The notes below the pieces were generated by a model. It did no database searches. It saw only the letters and a program-made list of their open reading frames with translations, and had not been told where the DNA came from. From NCBI GenBank assembly GCA_013365325.1, contig JABVXV010000244.1:1-64000 (forward strand): a stretch of 64,000 nucleotides of DNA, in the 5' to 3' direction. The position numbers and the translations under genes were made by a program. This DNA is from Dipetalonema caudispina (taxonomy: Eukaryota > Nematoda > Chromadorea > Rhabditida > Onchocercidae). The number at the start of each line of letters is the position of its first letter. The first letter of the stretch is position 1. This document shows, one piece after another, positions 51,826-62,768 of this stretch.

Positions 51826-52811
51826 AATCAATATCCCTTGAGATTGTTTCTTCCCTATTTTAGTAGCTTTATTTTAGCGGGTACTTCCAACGGTAAGGAA
51901 AATGTATTTCCAAACCTAAAATTTCCCCAAATAGAAGGGAGAACAGAGAACAGGAGAAATCTGCAGAAAAGATCATCACGAGGATGATGTGAAAGGTTGC
52001 TTGAATTTCGCTTAGGACATTTCTACTAAAATAAAGGAGACGAGCCAACTTTCATCTAGCCAATTGACTTATTTTCCATGTCTTTCAGGTTTCAATCTTT
52101 CCAAATTTCGAAGTTTGTGAATTTCACTAAATAGAGAAAGCTGTCAATTTTTTATTAGCACATGTTAAATGAGCAATAAAATTTCGTAAATTGATAAATC
52201 AAATAATCTGTACAGGGTAAATGTGATTAAACAAAATATATCAGTTGAGTAACACTAAAAAAAAAAACAAATTGCCAAGTTAAAAATTTAAATGTATTGC
52301 AGATTATGAAAAAAGAGTGAAAAAGTTCATTGAATTGAAAGCACCATTTGAAAACATAACTAAAAAATGATTAAAAAATGATTGTTTGAAAATATAGTTG
52401 GGAATAACACTTTGATTTTGAGAACGATATATCCAAAGAACTCAATACATAATAACTTCTAATTTTAAGGCAGACAGAGAGAAAATAAAAACTGATTTTT
52501 GGTTGGTTTGCAAAACCTAAAAGATATCAATAGATGGATCCATAAGAATACAAAACTCTAAACTGCCAACGAGACAGAATTTGCATCTCCAAAGAGCAAA
52601 ATATTTCCGCTAGAGAAGACTTTGGACTCATGTCTTATATCTTCGTTTTTTTTTTTTTTTTTGGAGTGGTTGATATCTGTTAATTTTGAAGATTCTGATA
52701 CAATAACGATAATAATATGAGGAATGAAGGCATCGACTTTACAGCACTATGAAATATAAAACTCTTGACTTCACTAAAGGTGAGTAAAAATAAACGAAAG
52801 GAAAGAACCTG
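51826..52811. other. Convergent intergenic region phosphatase / copper transporter
   Basis: About 1 kb between two tail-to-tail genes, expected to be their 3' UTRs. AATAAA at 52030-52035 is a candidate polyadenylation signal for the phosphatase, about 205 nt past its stop. No gene seen. Confidence 0.55.
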
Positions 52812-54851
52812 CTAGCAACAACTTGTCTCAATGTTTTCAATAGAAGTCGGTTCTTCGGAAAAAAAGAAATAACCGACCGCTTCACCGAATACAATCCCAA
52901 GTATTATCCAAACATTAAAAGTCATTGCGATAAGCATTAAGGTGTATGCCAAAAGTACCTGCGTAAAATATAATGATGATTGCACTACTCGATAAAACGT
53001 GAACATCTGTTTCAATGCACGAAGTCTGCAAATCATCCGTGCTTATTAAAAAAGGTGTTACAACAATATCACCAAAATACAACAATAAATTCTCAAGAAT
53101 TGTTAGCAGATTCTTTATAAAGGAAGCCTTCTTTTGTTCTGTAGGGTCACACAGAATGTTGCAGAAGAAAGTCACTTATTACCTTATGCGATTTTAGTCA
53201 GTTAAATTGACTAAAATCCGATTTAAACTTTCTTTGTTTCTTTTGGAAATCTAGTACTTTCTCGGAAAAATCTTACATAAATTTTAATTTTATATTGATA
53301 CTCTCTTGCTGAACAGCTCACTCGTCATTACCAGTTCACTTTCTAGTTTCTATGCTCGAAATACAAAGTAGTGCTGTGAAATGCACACGAAAACTCAATA
53401 AGTATCATCGCTCATCAAAAGGTTTGTAAATGAAAACTGAGAATCGTATTATTTTTTCACTTTTCACCATGACTAGTCCTTCAAATCTAAACCACATTAA
53501 AAAGAAAACATAATTCTTCCTACCGATCCTCGGATAATCTAGAAATTTTTGATTTCCTACTACAACCGGGAACTGTAAACTTACCCACTAAATCTGAGAA
53601 TAGGCGAATATGAATTCATTTCGGTGCTCACACTGTCTACATGTTCCGATGATTCTCGAACAACAATGTTTGACTGAATACGCTGATTCTGTCGTTCAAC
53701 AGCACGATTTCGAGCAAAGTATAAGCGAAGAGCTGCAAGTAGAAATATTAAATTTACTACAGAAGTAATTTCTTATGCATAGGAAATTCTATATAATGAA
53801 TATTTCTTCCGTTTAAGTAATCCGTAAAGCGTGCATTGAAAGAGTGTTATATTGCGGCAGCTTTAAACGAACTCGTGAAACATACCAAAACCCAATAAGA
53901 TGGAATTTTCATTGTGAATATGGAAAGCAAACATCAACAACAGATACATATCTAAAGTTTAACTGCTCGAAGGACAGAAAGTATATAATTTATGTGGACA
54001 GAAACCATGAAAAATCTCTATTACTTACTGCTTGAATAAAATAATTAATCCGAGTACTGAACAAATATAATTATTCAGATATTTTTATTTGAACAGCGAA
54101 GTAGGTACCTTTAACTGCTTCATATAAGACGCTTAACAAGAAAACAATAAGAACAGATGCGGACAGACCTGAAATTAAAAAATATGGAAAATTAAGATTA
54201 ACAGAAGAAATGATAAGTGAACTTATCAGTGAAAATCGCAATAGCCACTAATGAACTTACCACAGAAGACCTATTAATGGGTCCTTTTACCCCATTAGCA
54301 ATTCCTACGTTCGTTTCATTTATCCTTATCCAAGTCCAAATGTTCTTTCTGCACTAACTGACGAGAAATTTGAACTACAAGCCTTCTTCGTAAGCGATGA
54401 TGAAGTGCATTCACCTAATTGCTACTAATTTTTTCCCAACAGCAAGAGTAGTATTCTGATATTACACAACGAGAAGAATGACAAAATTGAAAATTTCGCT
54501 CTTCACAATAGGTGATATATCACTGTTGGAGTGTTGATATTTCGTGAAGGTGAAGATTTTCATCTCTTCTCCTTCTCCGTACCCAAACAGTGAAGCCGCT
54601 GTTTTTATCACCTGTAATGGTTGCTTCGATAGCTACAATAACCTATTCGATTTTGGTAAGTTCCTTATTGATACACCCATTACCATTTATTATTAGCTTA
54701 GCCGATCTCGCCAAAATGACGGTAACAAAGTGTTATATCTCCATGTAATTTATAATAGTTTTGTATCTTATTGACGCGTATATAAAACTAAAAATCTTGC
54801 TTATTTTTGTTCACTGCATTGCTTAGACATTCAAACCTTACTGGTCTTCGT

Positions 54852-54907
<56 letters not shown>

Positions 54908-55226
54908 GCATAATAATATAAGCCTAGTGTCCGTTTCAGATGATCAATCCACGTTTCAAGAAATGAACAAATGGAATAATCATATAATCTTACATGTGAA
55001 ATATTCAACATAACAGGTGATATTATATTCTATAAACTTTCTTATACAATATAAATTTGGTAATAATAAGCAACAAACCAAGAACTGTTCCAGTTTTCCA
55101 GAAATTGACCAAAATCAATTCACGCCGAGTGAAATGAAGTACCATTGAATTCATTATCGACAACGAATCATTCCTTCCGCTACCTGTCGAACTTATCATT
55201 TTGATCATATCATCAATGAAGAACAT
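52812..55226 (-). CDS. Ctr-type copper transporter (SLC31 family), 4 exons, 189 aa
   Basis: Trimeric Cu(I) channel of the plasma membrane or endolysosomes. Exons in transcript order: 55226-55079, 54168-54109, 53732-53585, 53025-52812; 570 nt, 189 aa (human CTR1 is 190). There are three membrane segments. TM1 begins after MNSMVLHF and runs through VNFWKTGTVLGLSASVLIVF to LYEAVK. TM2 contains the Met149-x3-Met153 selectivity motif (MLIAM). TM3 has the packing motif Gly166-x3-Gly170 (GEAVG). The cytosolic loop is basic then acidic. The N-terminal ectodomain is short (about 30 residues), with only a few Met and no His-rich clusters. MNSM stands where CTR1 has its last extracellular Met cluster. 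The C-terminus ends Cys-Cys instead of the CTR1 His-Cys-His, still a plausible copper-handing tail. A TTGCAG acceptor-like site lies 19 nt upstream of the ATG. Confidence 0.93.
54855..54904. repeat. (CA)25 microsatellite in copper transporter intron 1
   Basis: Twenty-five uninterrupted CA units in the first intron of the Ctr gene. It is a likely polymorphic marker. Confidence 0.97.
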
Positions 55227-56568
55227 TGTTAGGCATACAGATTACCTGCAACATCATTCATTACAACATATAAACACAATAAAATACAATAACAAAAAAC
55301 TAAGATATTACTAGAAGATATAAAATTCGAGTTACGCACAGGATTAAAGTATACGAAGTTTAGTAATCAAAAGGCGGTAATTCAAAGTGCGACTTTTCAC
55401 AATTTTAAGTGATAAAATTGTAAATAAACTCCAAAATTTAAAATGAAATTTCGAAATGAGAAAGGCTTAGGCTATAAGTGTGAAAATGCAAATGTCACAA
55501 AGATTGTCAGGAAGGATTGTGACATTGCTAACATTAAGGTTAGGTTAAGATTTGTATGCAAGAAAAAAGCCTAGTAAATGTATCATTCTTGCCTTTAAGA
55601 TTCAATTGATAGATCTGTGATTTATTTTGATGCCTGAAAGATAGATCAGAAATTATGATGACGAGAAATGCCAAAAAAATCCTGCCAAAGATTTCTTCAA
55701 TTATCTCTTACCTTTTACATAAATTAAGGATTTTCCAACGAATCAGAAATCACTGCTTTGGTTATTATCAATGACTAAATCTCTTGCTTTGTATTTCGAT
55801 TTATTGACTGGACCAAATTAGATTTTAAATAGATGCTTTCAAGCGTATTAGTAACATCTGTTCTTCTGTATTGCAACGTTGAAATGTACCACTAGATCAG
55901 GAAACTTTTAATGGTTTTTTTTTTTTTTTTTTTTTTTTTTCGTATTCAATTCAAATAATGGATAAATACATAAATTCAAAAATGCATATCATGATAACAA
56001 GTTACCGTGATATTTGTTACATTTCCATTCTAACCAATATTGCATAATCATATATTTCAATAGTTGATCTTTCATGTTTATACATGGATCATGTAAGCAT
56101 ATATGTAAAAAGAAGATTTGCATATTCTACCGTAAGTTTAACGTTTGCAAATAGAAATGTGTTTCATGAATGAGAAGATATTGAAATATTTGATCCTTTA
56201 ACAACTGAATATTTGACGTTTGCTTACTGTGAAACATTTGCAAAACTGCCACTCATAATTTGAATGTTGTCATTATAGATGAGAGAAGAGATCTCTCCGC
56301 CTTCCCTCATATTCTAAATAAGTTGTCACATTCAATTTGATTCATTTGACTCAGTTTGAAGCATTCATATATCCAATATCATTCTATATTAGCAAAGTGA
56401 AAGATTACGGTAAGTGAAGAATTCAATTTGGAAGTGCTTGCTAAGGAAGTAAGTTTTTTTTTTTTTCTTTTTTTTTTATTACTATATAATTTTTGAAGGT
56501 ATTTTATAAAAATTTAGGAAAAGGGAAATTTTATTTTTCCATAGCAAAAATTATTTCAGAATCTGAAA
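55227..56568. promoter_or_regulatory. Divergent intergenic region copper transporter / bHLH
   Basis: 1.34 kb between two head-to-head genes, so it should contain both promoters. It has a T tract at 55915-55940 and acceptor-like AGs next to both start codons (55247-55246 on the minus strand, 56558-56559 on the plus strand). No specific factor site can be assigned. Confidence 0.5.
55915..55940. repeat. Poly(T) tract of 26 bases
   Basis: Uninterrupted T homopolymer between the divergent copper transporter and bHLH genes. Confidence 0.9.
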
Positions 56569-57276
56569 ATGTCTTCCATTCAATCGATGAATCAAACAAC
56601 TCGATTAAATATCAATTTGCGGGAACGCTGCCGTATGCATGATCTTAATGAAGCATTTGACGATTTAAGACTCATATTACCCTATGCTAATGGTTCATCG
56701 GTACGAAAACTATCCAAGATTGCCACTCTTCTATTGGCTAAGAATCACATTCTAATGCAGGTGACAATCTTAAAGCTTACTTTTAAAATACAATTTTTAT
56801 TTAGTAGAACCTAAAAATAACTGAAGTACTCCTTCTGTCACCTTTAAACGAACCCTGAAACCTTATCATTCAATTTTGTAATGTACAAAAATTCCATAAA
56901 TTCATGCAGTCGATAGTCCATTGGCCAAAAGATTAAAGCATGACATATACGATCTGAAATTATAGAATCCTTTCATTGTGGTTATATAAGAATATAATGT
57001 TTTCATGAGTTCAGATTCATTTCTCGATTTTCTCTCTGGTTTATTATTCCCCTACACTTATAATCATAGGTGTAGATAATACCTAATCGTTCTTTTTTTT
57101 TCAAATGCTGAACACTTGAAGCTGAAGAATGTGCTTTCTTCGAGAAAAAAAGAGTGCTTTATTCATGTAGTTAAGCTTTACAGGCTAGTGCAATCGAAGA
57201 AATGCGTCGCATAATTCATCATCTTCAACAACAGCTCTTCAATATTTCATTTAGTTCTTGTGATATGCAGTCTTGA
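56569..57276 (+). CDS. bHLH transcription factor, BHLHE22/Olig (HLH-17) type, 2 exons, 94 aa
   Basis: Nuclear E-box-binding factor of the Beta3/Olig family, which acts in neural or glial fate in animals. Exons 56569-56760 and 57184-57276, joined in phase 0 after [11 protein letters not shown], 285 nt. Almost the whole protein is the bHLH domain. The basic region is [20 protein letters not shown], with Arg18, Glu19 and Arg22 in the RERxRM core. Helix 1 leads to [18 protein letters not shown], then helix 2. The block [16 protein letters not shown] with the following EEMRR is diagnostic of BHLHE22/23, Olig and nematode HLH-17/31/32. The protein is short, like C. elegans HLH-17, and lacks the long N-terminus of the vertebrate members. 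TTTCAG at 56554-56559 precedes the ATG by 9 nt, so a trans-splice site or a 5' intron is likely. A longer upstream coding exon cannot be excluded. Confidence 0.92.
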
Positions 57277-60262
57277 ATTTTTTTTTTTTCATTTTTTTTT
57301 AAAGGAATATTACTGTATAATGTTATTTAAATCAATGTAACCAGTTCTTTTGGAAGGTTACTTATTTTCAGGATGGAAAAATCAATTTTTATGCTACTAA
57401 CTAAAAACTAAAAATCAACCAAAGAAATTGTAATTAGATGAAATTTCGAAATTTATTTTTGAAAAAGAAAACAACTAAAATTCAATGGTGGTTCAGTTGA
57501 CATACCTTCTCTAAAAAAATTTGACACTTTGATTGCTTGATTTTTGAACGATTTAGCAAGCAATAGATGTAAAGTGATTGATTTATTCTGCATCTGACTT
57601 AACTCAGGCTTTGACGATTGATGTCTGCTTCTATATGTTTGTACTATATTAAAAATATAAATTTGAGTACTCGTAATCGTAGTACCATTAATTTGTTTTA
57701 TTTCTCTAAGTTATAGATTTTTGATCGACAAGATCTTTCAGAGAAAGAATGCAAAAGATGATTAAGAAATAAGCGCAGGAATTATAGAATTATCAGCGTA
57801 GAACAAATAAGTGAAGTAGAATCAAAATATACCAAAATCAATATTTTTAAAATCATGCAGCATTTTTCATTGAAATCTGTAATATGTGATCTTCAGTTCT
57901 GGTATATAAATTAGTCGAAAAAACAAATTCGTTATTATTTTTCTGTTAAAGTGCAAAAAATAAATGTTGAAATTTGAGGAAGTAATAGATTTTATGATGG
58001 ATGAGCGGCCTGTTCTAGAAAGCATTGACTTAGCTTAACTTATTATTTATTAGCTCTCATTACATCCCCATATATTTGTTTAATTTATTTCTTCCAAATG
58101 ATTTGATCAGTTTTGTTCGTTCCTCCATCTCTTTGTGTTTTTTCATGCACATTTTTGTATTTTACTAAATTCTGGGATATTATCCGAATAGAACAACGAT
58201 AATTCCTTGTCATTATTGCAATATTTCTCGATTAGTTCTATCTGAAATGAATAAATCTTGCTCTTCCTATCTGAAATATATGAGTATATACGGAAAAGAT
58301 GATTGATATCTTCAGAAAATACCATTACTTTAGATTTTTCAATATTAAAATTTACTTTTATCATTCTATATTTTACCTTTATTTAACAATTGCTAACATA
58401 AATGACATTCCAAGTAATTGAAAGATCAATATTAATAACAACAATTGTATCATTGCAATAAATGCACTGATACTAATTTTATCATTAATAAAATGATTCG
58501 AATGATTGCTACATATCAAGTGATTATAAAGAAGCAACAATCCGCATTTTAAAATATTTTTATGGATTTGATTCAAACTAATACAATTACTCATTGCATT
58601 TCATTCCATTGTGCTCATAGAAATCGATGCATTTTACTGCGTAAATAATTTAATTGAATGAATTTTGAATGTCGAAATGGGATGATATTGTTGATGTTTA
58701 CATCCAACATTTAAGCTTCATTAGTAATTTAAAATTAGATAATCAGTAGGAAGTGTTAGCAACTAATAATCTGATAAGGAAAATGACAGAAGTTTAATTC
58801 AACTATACTTGGAAATTTCCCTAAAACAAAAGAGAAAGAAGGAAAATTTCAAATTGCTAAAGCAAAAGAAAAAAAGAAAAAAAAAAAAGAAACTCAGCTG
58901 AATTTCAGATAGATATGCTATATTTAACCTTTCCTATACTCAACATTAACAATTCTCATTTGATAAGACTAAAATATGATGTAGAATAATTAAAAAAAAA
59001 AAAAAAAAACTTTTCACAAATAACTTCATAGACAATAGTAATGCTATCCATAATCTTTTTAATTATTTCTTTTCTAACTTCAACGATTTACTAATTCCTT
59101 GTTGAAAAAAAAAAAAAAAAAGTTGCAGTTTCTTTTTTTCTTTTCCTTTTCAACTATCAATCAATCTAAATTTCTAAAAAATTTACTGTTAATGAAAATA
59201 AAATAAAACAAAACAAAACAAAAAAAAAAAGAAAGATTGAAACAGATTATCAGAGATGAAGTGAAAGTTTATCAGTTTCGGAATTGCAATAAGAGCAATG
59301 AAATATGAATTGAACTATTTCCTGAGTAAGAGTAAAATAATGGTGACCTTTAAGCTACGAACTAGTCCAATTTGTGCAATATAACTAGTCTAATTTTTGA
59401 GAAAAAAGTAAGGCCACTATTAACATTTCTTTGTATGGCTTTAGCAAATGTATTCGTCATACATTGTTAACCATATCATTCTCAGTGATCAAAATTGTTT
59501 TCATTAAATTTCAAATATTTTATTCTTAAAAGAAAAAAAAAAAAAAAAAAAAGAAAATCCTTCTCGAATCTATTGCAATATTTTTACTTCGTTGTTCATA
59601 TCAAATTTGCAGGTGATTGATTTACATCTTGGATTTATTGTTTAAATTTAATTTCCATAATTTTTGAATATTATTTGGACAATTTATTTTATGTTAAATG
59701 AAGCATATAAATTAGCAATGAAAAAGATGGGAATTACGCATATCGATGAATATTAATTTGAATAGCATCGATTTTATTGTTATTTCTCATTTCATACAAA
59801 GCATCTAAATTATGTTCACTAGGCAGCGATTTAGCCAACTCAGGTTTGCACTTCATTTCCAATCAATACGACAAACTTTTTTGTCTCTTAAAATATCAGA
59901 AATGTCAATTAGTTTCACTCTCTTATCTCTTTTCAAAATCAATCAAAACAGCAAAAAATAAAAAAAACAAAAGAAAAAAAAAAAGTGGAAAAAACGGCAA
60001 CAGAACTATTAACTTTACAACATATCCAAGAAATATCATTAAAGATTGTAATTGATGGAAAAGAAAAATGAAAAGAGCATTTTGTCTAAATTTAAGTAAT
60101 CAAAAAATAATTAATCTTAATTTTTTTTTACCCAATGAATTGCTACACGATGATAATAAATTTGCTAAGCTAAACAGATGAGTGCGATGTGAATGTTTAC
60201 TGAAACATTTGCAATTAATCTTCCACTAAAATTTTATTTTAACTTCATCACACTTTTACGTG
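57277..60262. other. 3-kb intergenic region, no gene recognised
   Basis: AT-rich spacer with several A and T runs between the bHLH and LC8-like genes. Two minus-strand frames of 71-73 codons (58143-58364, 58379-58594) and a 92-codon plus frame (59777-60055, ending in a Lys/Asn run) lack domains and splice-phase support. They match the number of such frames expected by chance. Confidence 0.55.
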
Positions 60263-60847
60263 ATGGTTTTGCTTTCTAGACGGCAATCACGACGATGGCA
60301 TAATGCTGTTACAGCAAAAGTATTTCGACCACCGGAAATTACAATACGTTCAACAAATTTCGATGAGAAATTACAGGAAATTGTTAAAGAGGTTAGTAAA
60401 ATGTTAAACATTGAAAGTTATTATTAGGATGAAATAATTGAATTCTAAAAAGATTTACATATATTAATTGTTTAACAATTGTAGGAATATAATTCTCCTA
60501 AAGCTATTTATATGTATTTAGAAATTAATTTTTAACTTAACAAAAATTAAAATAAATTTTCAAAAATTGATTATTAACAATATTAAATTGATAAAAATAA
60601 ATGAAATAAATCTTTCTATTCATGCAGGTTAAAAAACAAAAATTAAATTTAGGTTGCAAAACGAGCATTAAATCATTGCTCAACAGAAAATGAAGTTGCT
60701 TCATCTATCAAAAAACATTTCGATGAAATAACAGGACCATTTTGGCATTGTATAGTTGGAAGAAATTTTGGATCACATATTGAATGCACCTTTTATGCAC
60801 ATCTTATTTATGCTAGAATTGCTATTATTTTATATAAGACAGATTAA
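60263..60847 (+). CDS. Divergent LC8-type dynein light chain, 2 exons, 107 aa
   Basis: Member of the DYNLL/LC8 family, homodimeric hub proteins that bind short linear peptides, including on dynein intermediate chain. Exons 60263-60391 and 60653-60847 (324 nt, phase 0). The second exon carries the family core: IKKHFDEITGPFWHCIVGRN with Trp74-His75 and FGSHI at 82-86 (LC8: PTWHCIVGRNFGSYV), then the strand ARIAIILYKTD at the C-terminus (LC8: GQVAILLFKSG). The segment after FGS is altered, with ECTFYAH in place of the usual THETKHF. The N-terminus is longer and basic (MVLLSRRQSRRWHN). The ATG at 60263 is the only one in frame without an upstream exon, but TTTCTAG at 60273-60279 could be an acceptor from an unseen 5' exon. 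AATAAA at 60916-60921 is a fitting polyadenylation signal. Confidence 0.88.
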
Positions 60848-62606
60848 ATGTATCATCTAATTCATAGGTTTTCTTTTTTTTTTTTTTTTTTGGAATTTAA
60901 TCCTAAAATGTATAAAATAAAATTTGTTTTTTCATCTGTTAATAAAAAGAATGGATAAATAAATTGGATGAAATTGGAGGAAATCAAACTAAACATTTAA
61001 TTTTTTTTTTTAAATGTTAAAGTTTATAGGATTAATAATTACATCAATTTTGAATTCATTCATATTTTTGTCAATGAATGTATATTTGAAAATATGTTAT
61101 TTGTGAAAATGTAAATACAAATAATTTTCTTAGTTATTACGAAAGGTTGACTTATTTACTGTCAGAAATTTCTGATCCGGAAAAATTCAAAGTATGAAAA
61201 ATATATGAATAAATTCAAGAAAACAAAAAGAAGAACCAATGTAAGTTTCTTTAACTTTTACTATCCTAATTATTTAAAAGTTCAACTATTAAAATATTAA
61301 TCGTATTCTTAATAAAAGATAATTTTTAAGCATAATTCAATAAATTTCAAATTTTTTATTGATTCTTTGTTTTGCAATTTCCTTTTTTTTTTTTTTTGTT
61401 TTTTTGCTTTCTTCTTTTGTTTTCAATATTTGATAAATTCCAATTAATCATTTCTATTATTGATAACAATATGGGACTAGTTTACCAATAGATATGCAAC
61501 AATTTTCTTTGATTTCTATCAAGCATTCGCCATATTTCTATCTTTGTAGGTTAAAATTTGAAAATTTACTAGCTGTATAAAGAATTCAAAAGAGTATTTA
61601 ATTTCCAATTCTCAATAACTGTTCCTAGTCTTTAAAATCCCGAAGAACAAAGTAAAATAAAGAGATTTGTATTTTTCTATCTACCCCAATAATGCTAAAA
61701 ACTTCTTATACAACCTATAACCTTGTTTTTATCCAATTATAAACACTGAAATCTCAATTTTATCGTTTAAGGTAGCTTAATTATCACATTACTGCTAATC
61801 TAACCATAGGTATTGATTATATTTAATATTTTTAAATTTCAAGAAAATGTTTCCTTTTTATGATATCGTATGACAAAGTTATCAGATACAAAGTTAATGG
61901 AATGATGGCATGGTGTCCTTTGTTCAAACTTTGGTGGATATGTTACACTCTAAAGGTGCTAACCTAAGTTATGTTACGAAGGAATATATTAGACAGAAAA
62001 GTATAAAGTATCGATGGTTGCGATATTGTATGACTGTCCAGTTATCGGACTATTTCTTGTCCATTTGGTCATTTGAAATTGGTCAAATTTTCACTTCTAC
62101 ATTAACCAATGGTAAAAGGTCAGCAGATAAAAATAACTTGAAATGCATAACGCCAGTTTTATGCCTCTTTGGAGACATTTTTAATTTAGCTTCAATCAAT
62201 CATTGTGGTCATTAGCATAAGCAAACCATTCATTTGATGGTTGCTGTTGAATGACTCAACAAACTAACTTTTCAAACAGTTCAAATATTTAATTTCATAA
62301 AAAGATTTGTAGGAGGTAACGAATCCAATCCATCATATTTGGCCTAGCAATATAGTCTGAATTATTAAAATTAGCTAAATAATATAAATACTAATCTTAC
62401 TCAATCAAACAATTAATTAATATAATTCGAGAATTATGTGTAATTTATCAGCAAGTTGACAAGATATTCAAAATGAAAAAAAAAATCTGACTAACTGTCA
62501 ATTTCATCAAGTACCCAATTTAAACCTTTGATACTTTTTTTTTTTTTTTTTTTTTTAAACGGATGATGAGGACCTTTAATATTTTTTAGATATTGTTCAC
62601 AGACGT
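60848..62606. other. Intergenic region downstream of the LC8-like gene
   Basis: 1.8 kb of AT-rich DNA. It begins with the LC8-like 3' UTR and two AATAAA hexamers (60916-60921 and about 60941-60946). A 101-codon frame at 61910-62215 (+) stands out by length and slightly higher GC but has no ATG at its start, no domain and no recognised relative. It is left unannotated. Confidence 0.55.
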
Positions 62607-62768
62607 TTAATTCATCTTTTTATTTTTAATTTTTGTTACTTGATTAGCTGATTCTGTTTGTAGTTCCAGCATTTCAGGAATCCATGCAAATTTTTTAGCA
62701 GCAATTGCTCTAAATGCAGACAGGACTTTTCTATCACTTTCATCGAATTGTTCAGTATCAAAATTCAT
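62607..62768 (-). CDS. Short uncharacterised ORF, 53 aa, possibly an exon
   Basis: An ATG-to-TAA frame whose product looks more protein-like than the surrounding low-complexity DNA: acidic start MNFDTEQFDESD, then a probable amphipathic helix, KVLSAFRAIAAKKFAWIPEM, then a Lys-rich end. The frame is open for nine more codons upstream with no obvious splice acceptor. I do not recognise the family. It could be a small gene, one exon of a gene continuing to the right on the minus strand, a decayed remnant, or chance. Confidence 0.22.
   Translation of the reverse strand: MNFDTEQFDESDRKVLSAFRAIAAKKFAWIPEMLELQTESANQVTKIKNKKMN

Noticed and set aside
58143..58594. Two adjacent minus-strand frames of 71-73 codons
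   Set aside because: They are separated by stop codons, with no splice-phase link and no recognisable motif. Lengths are within chance.
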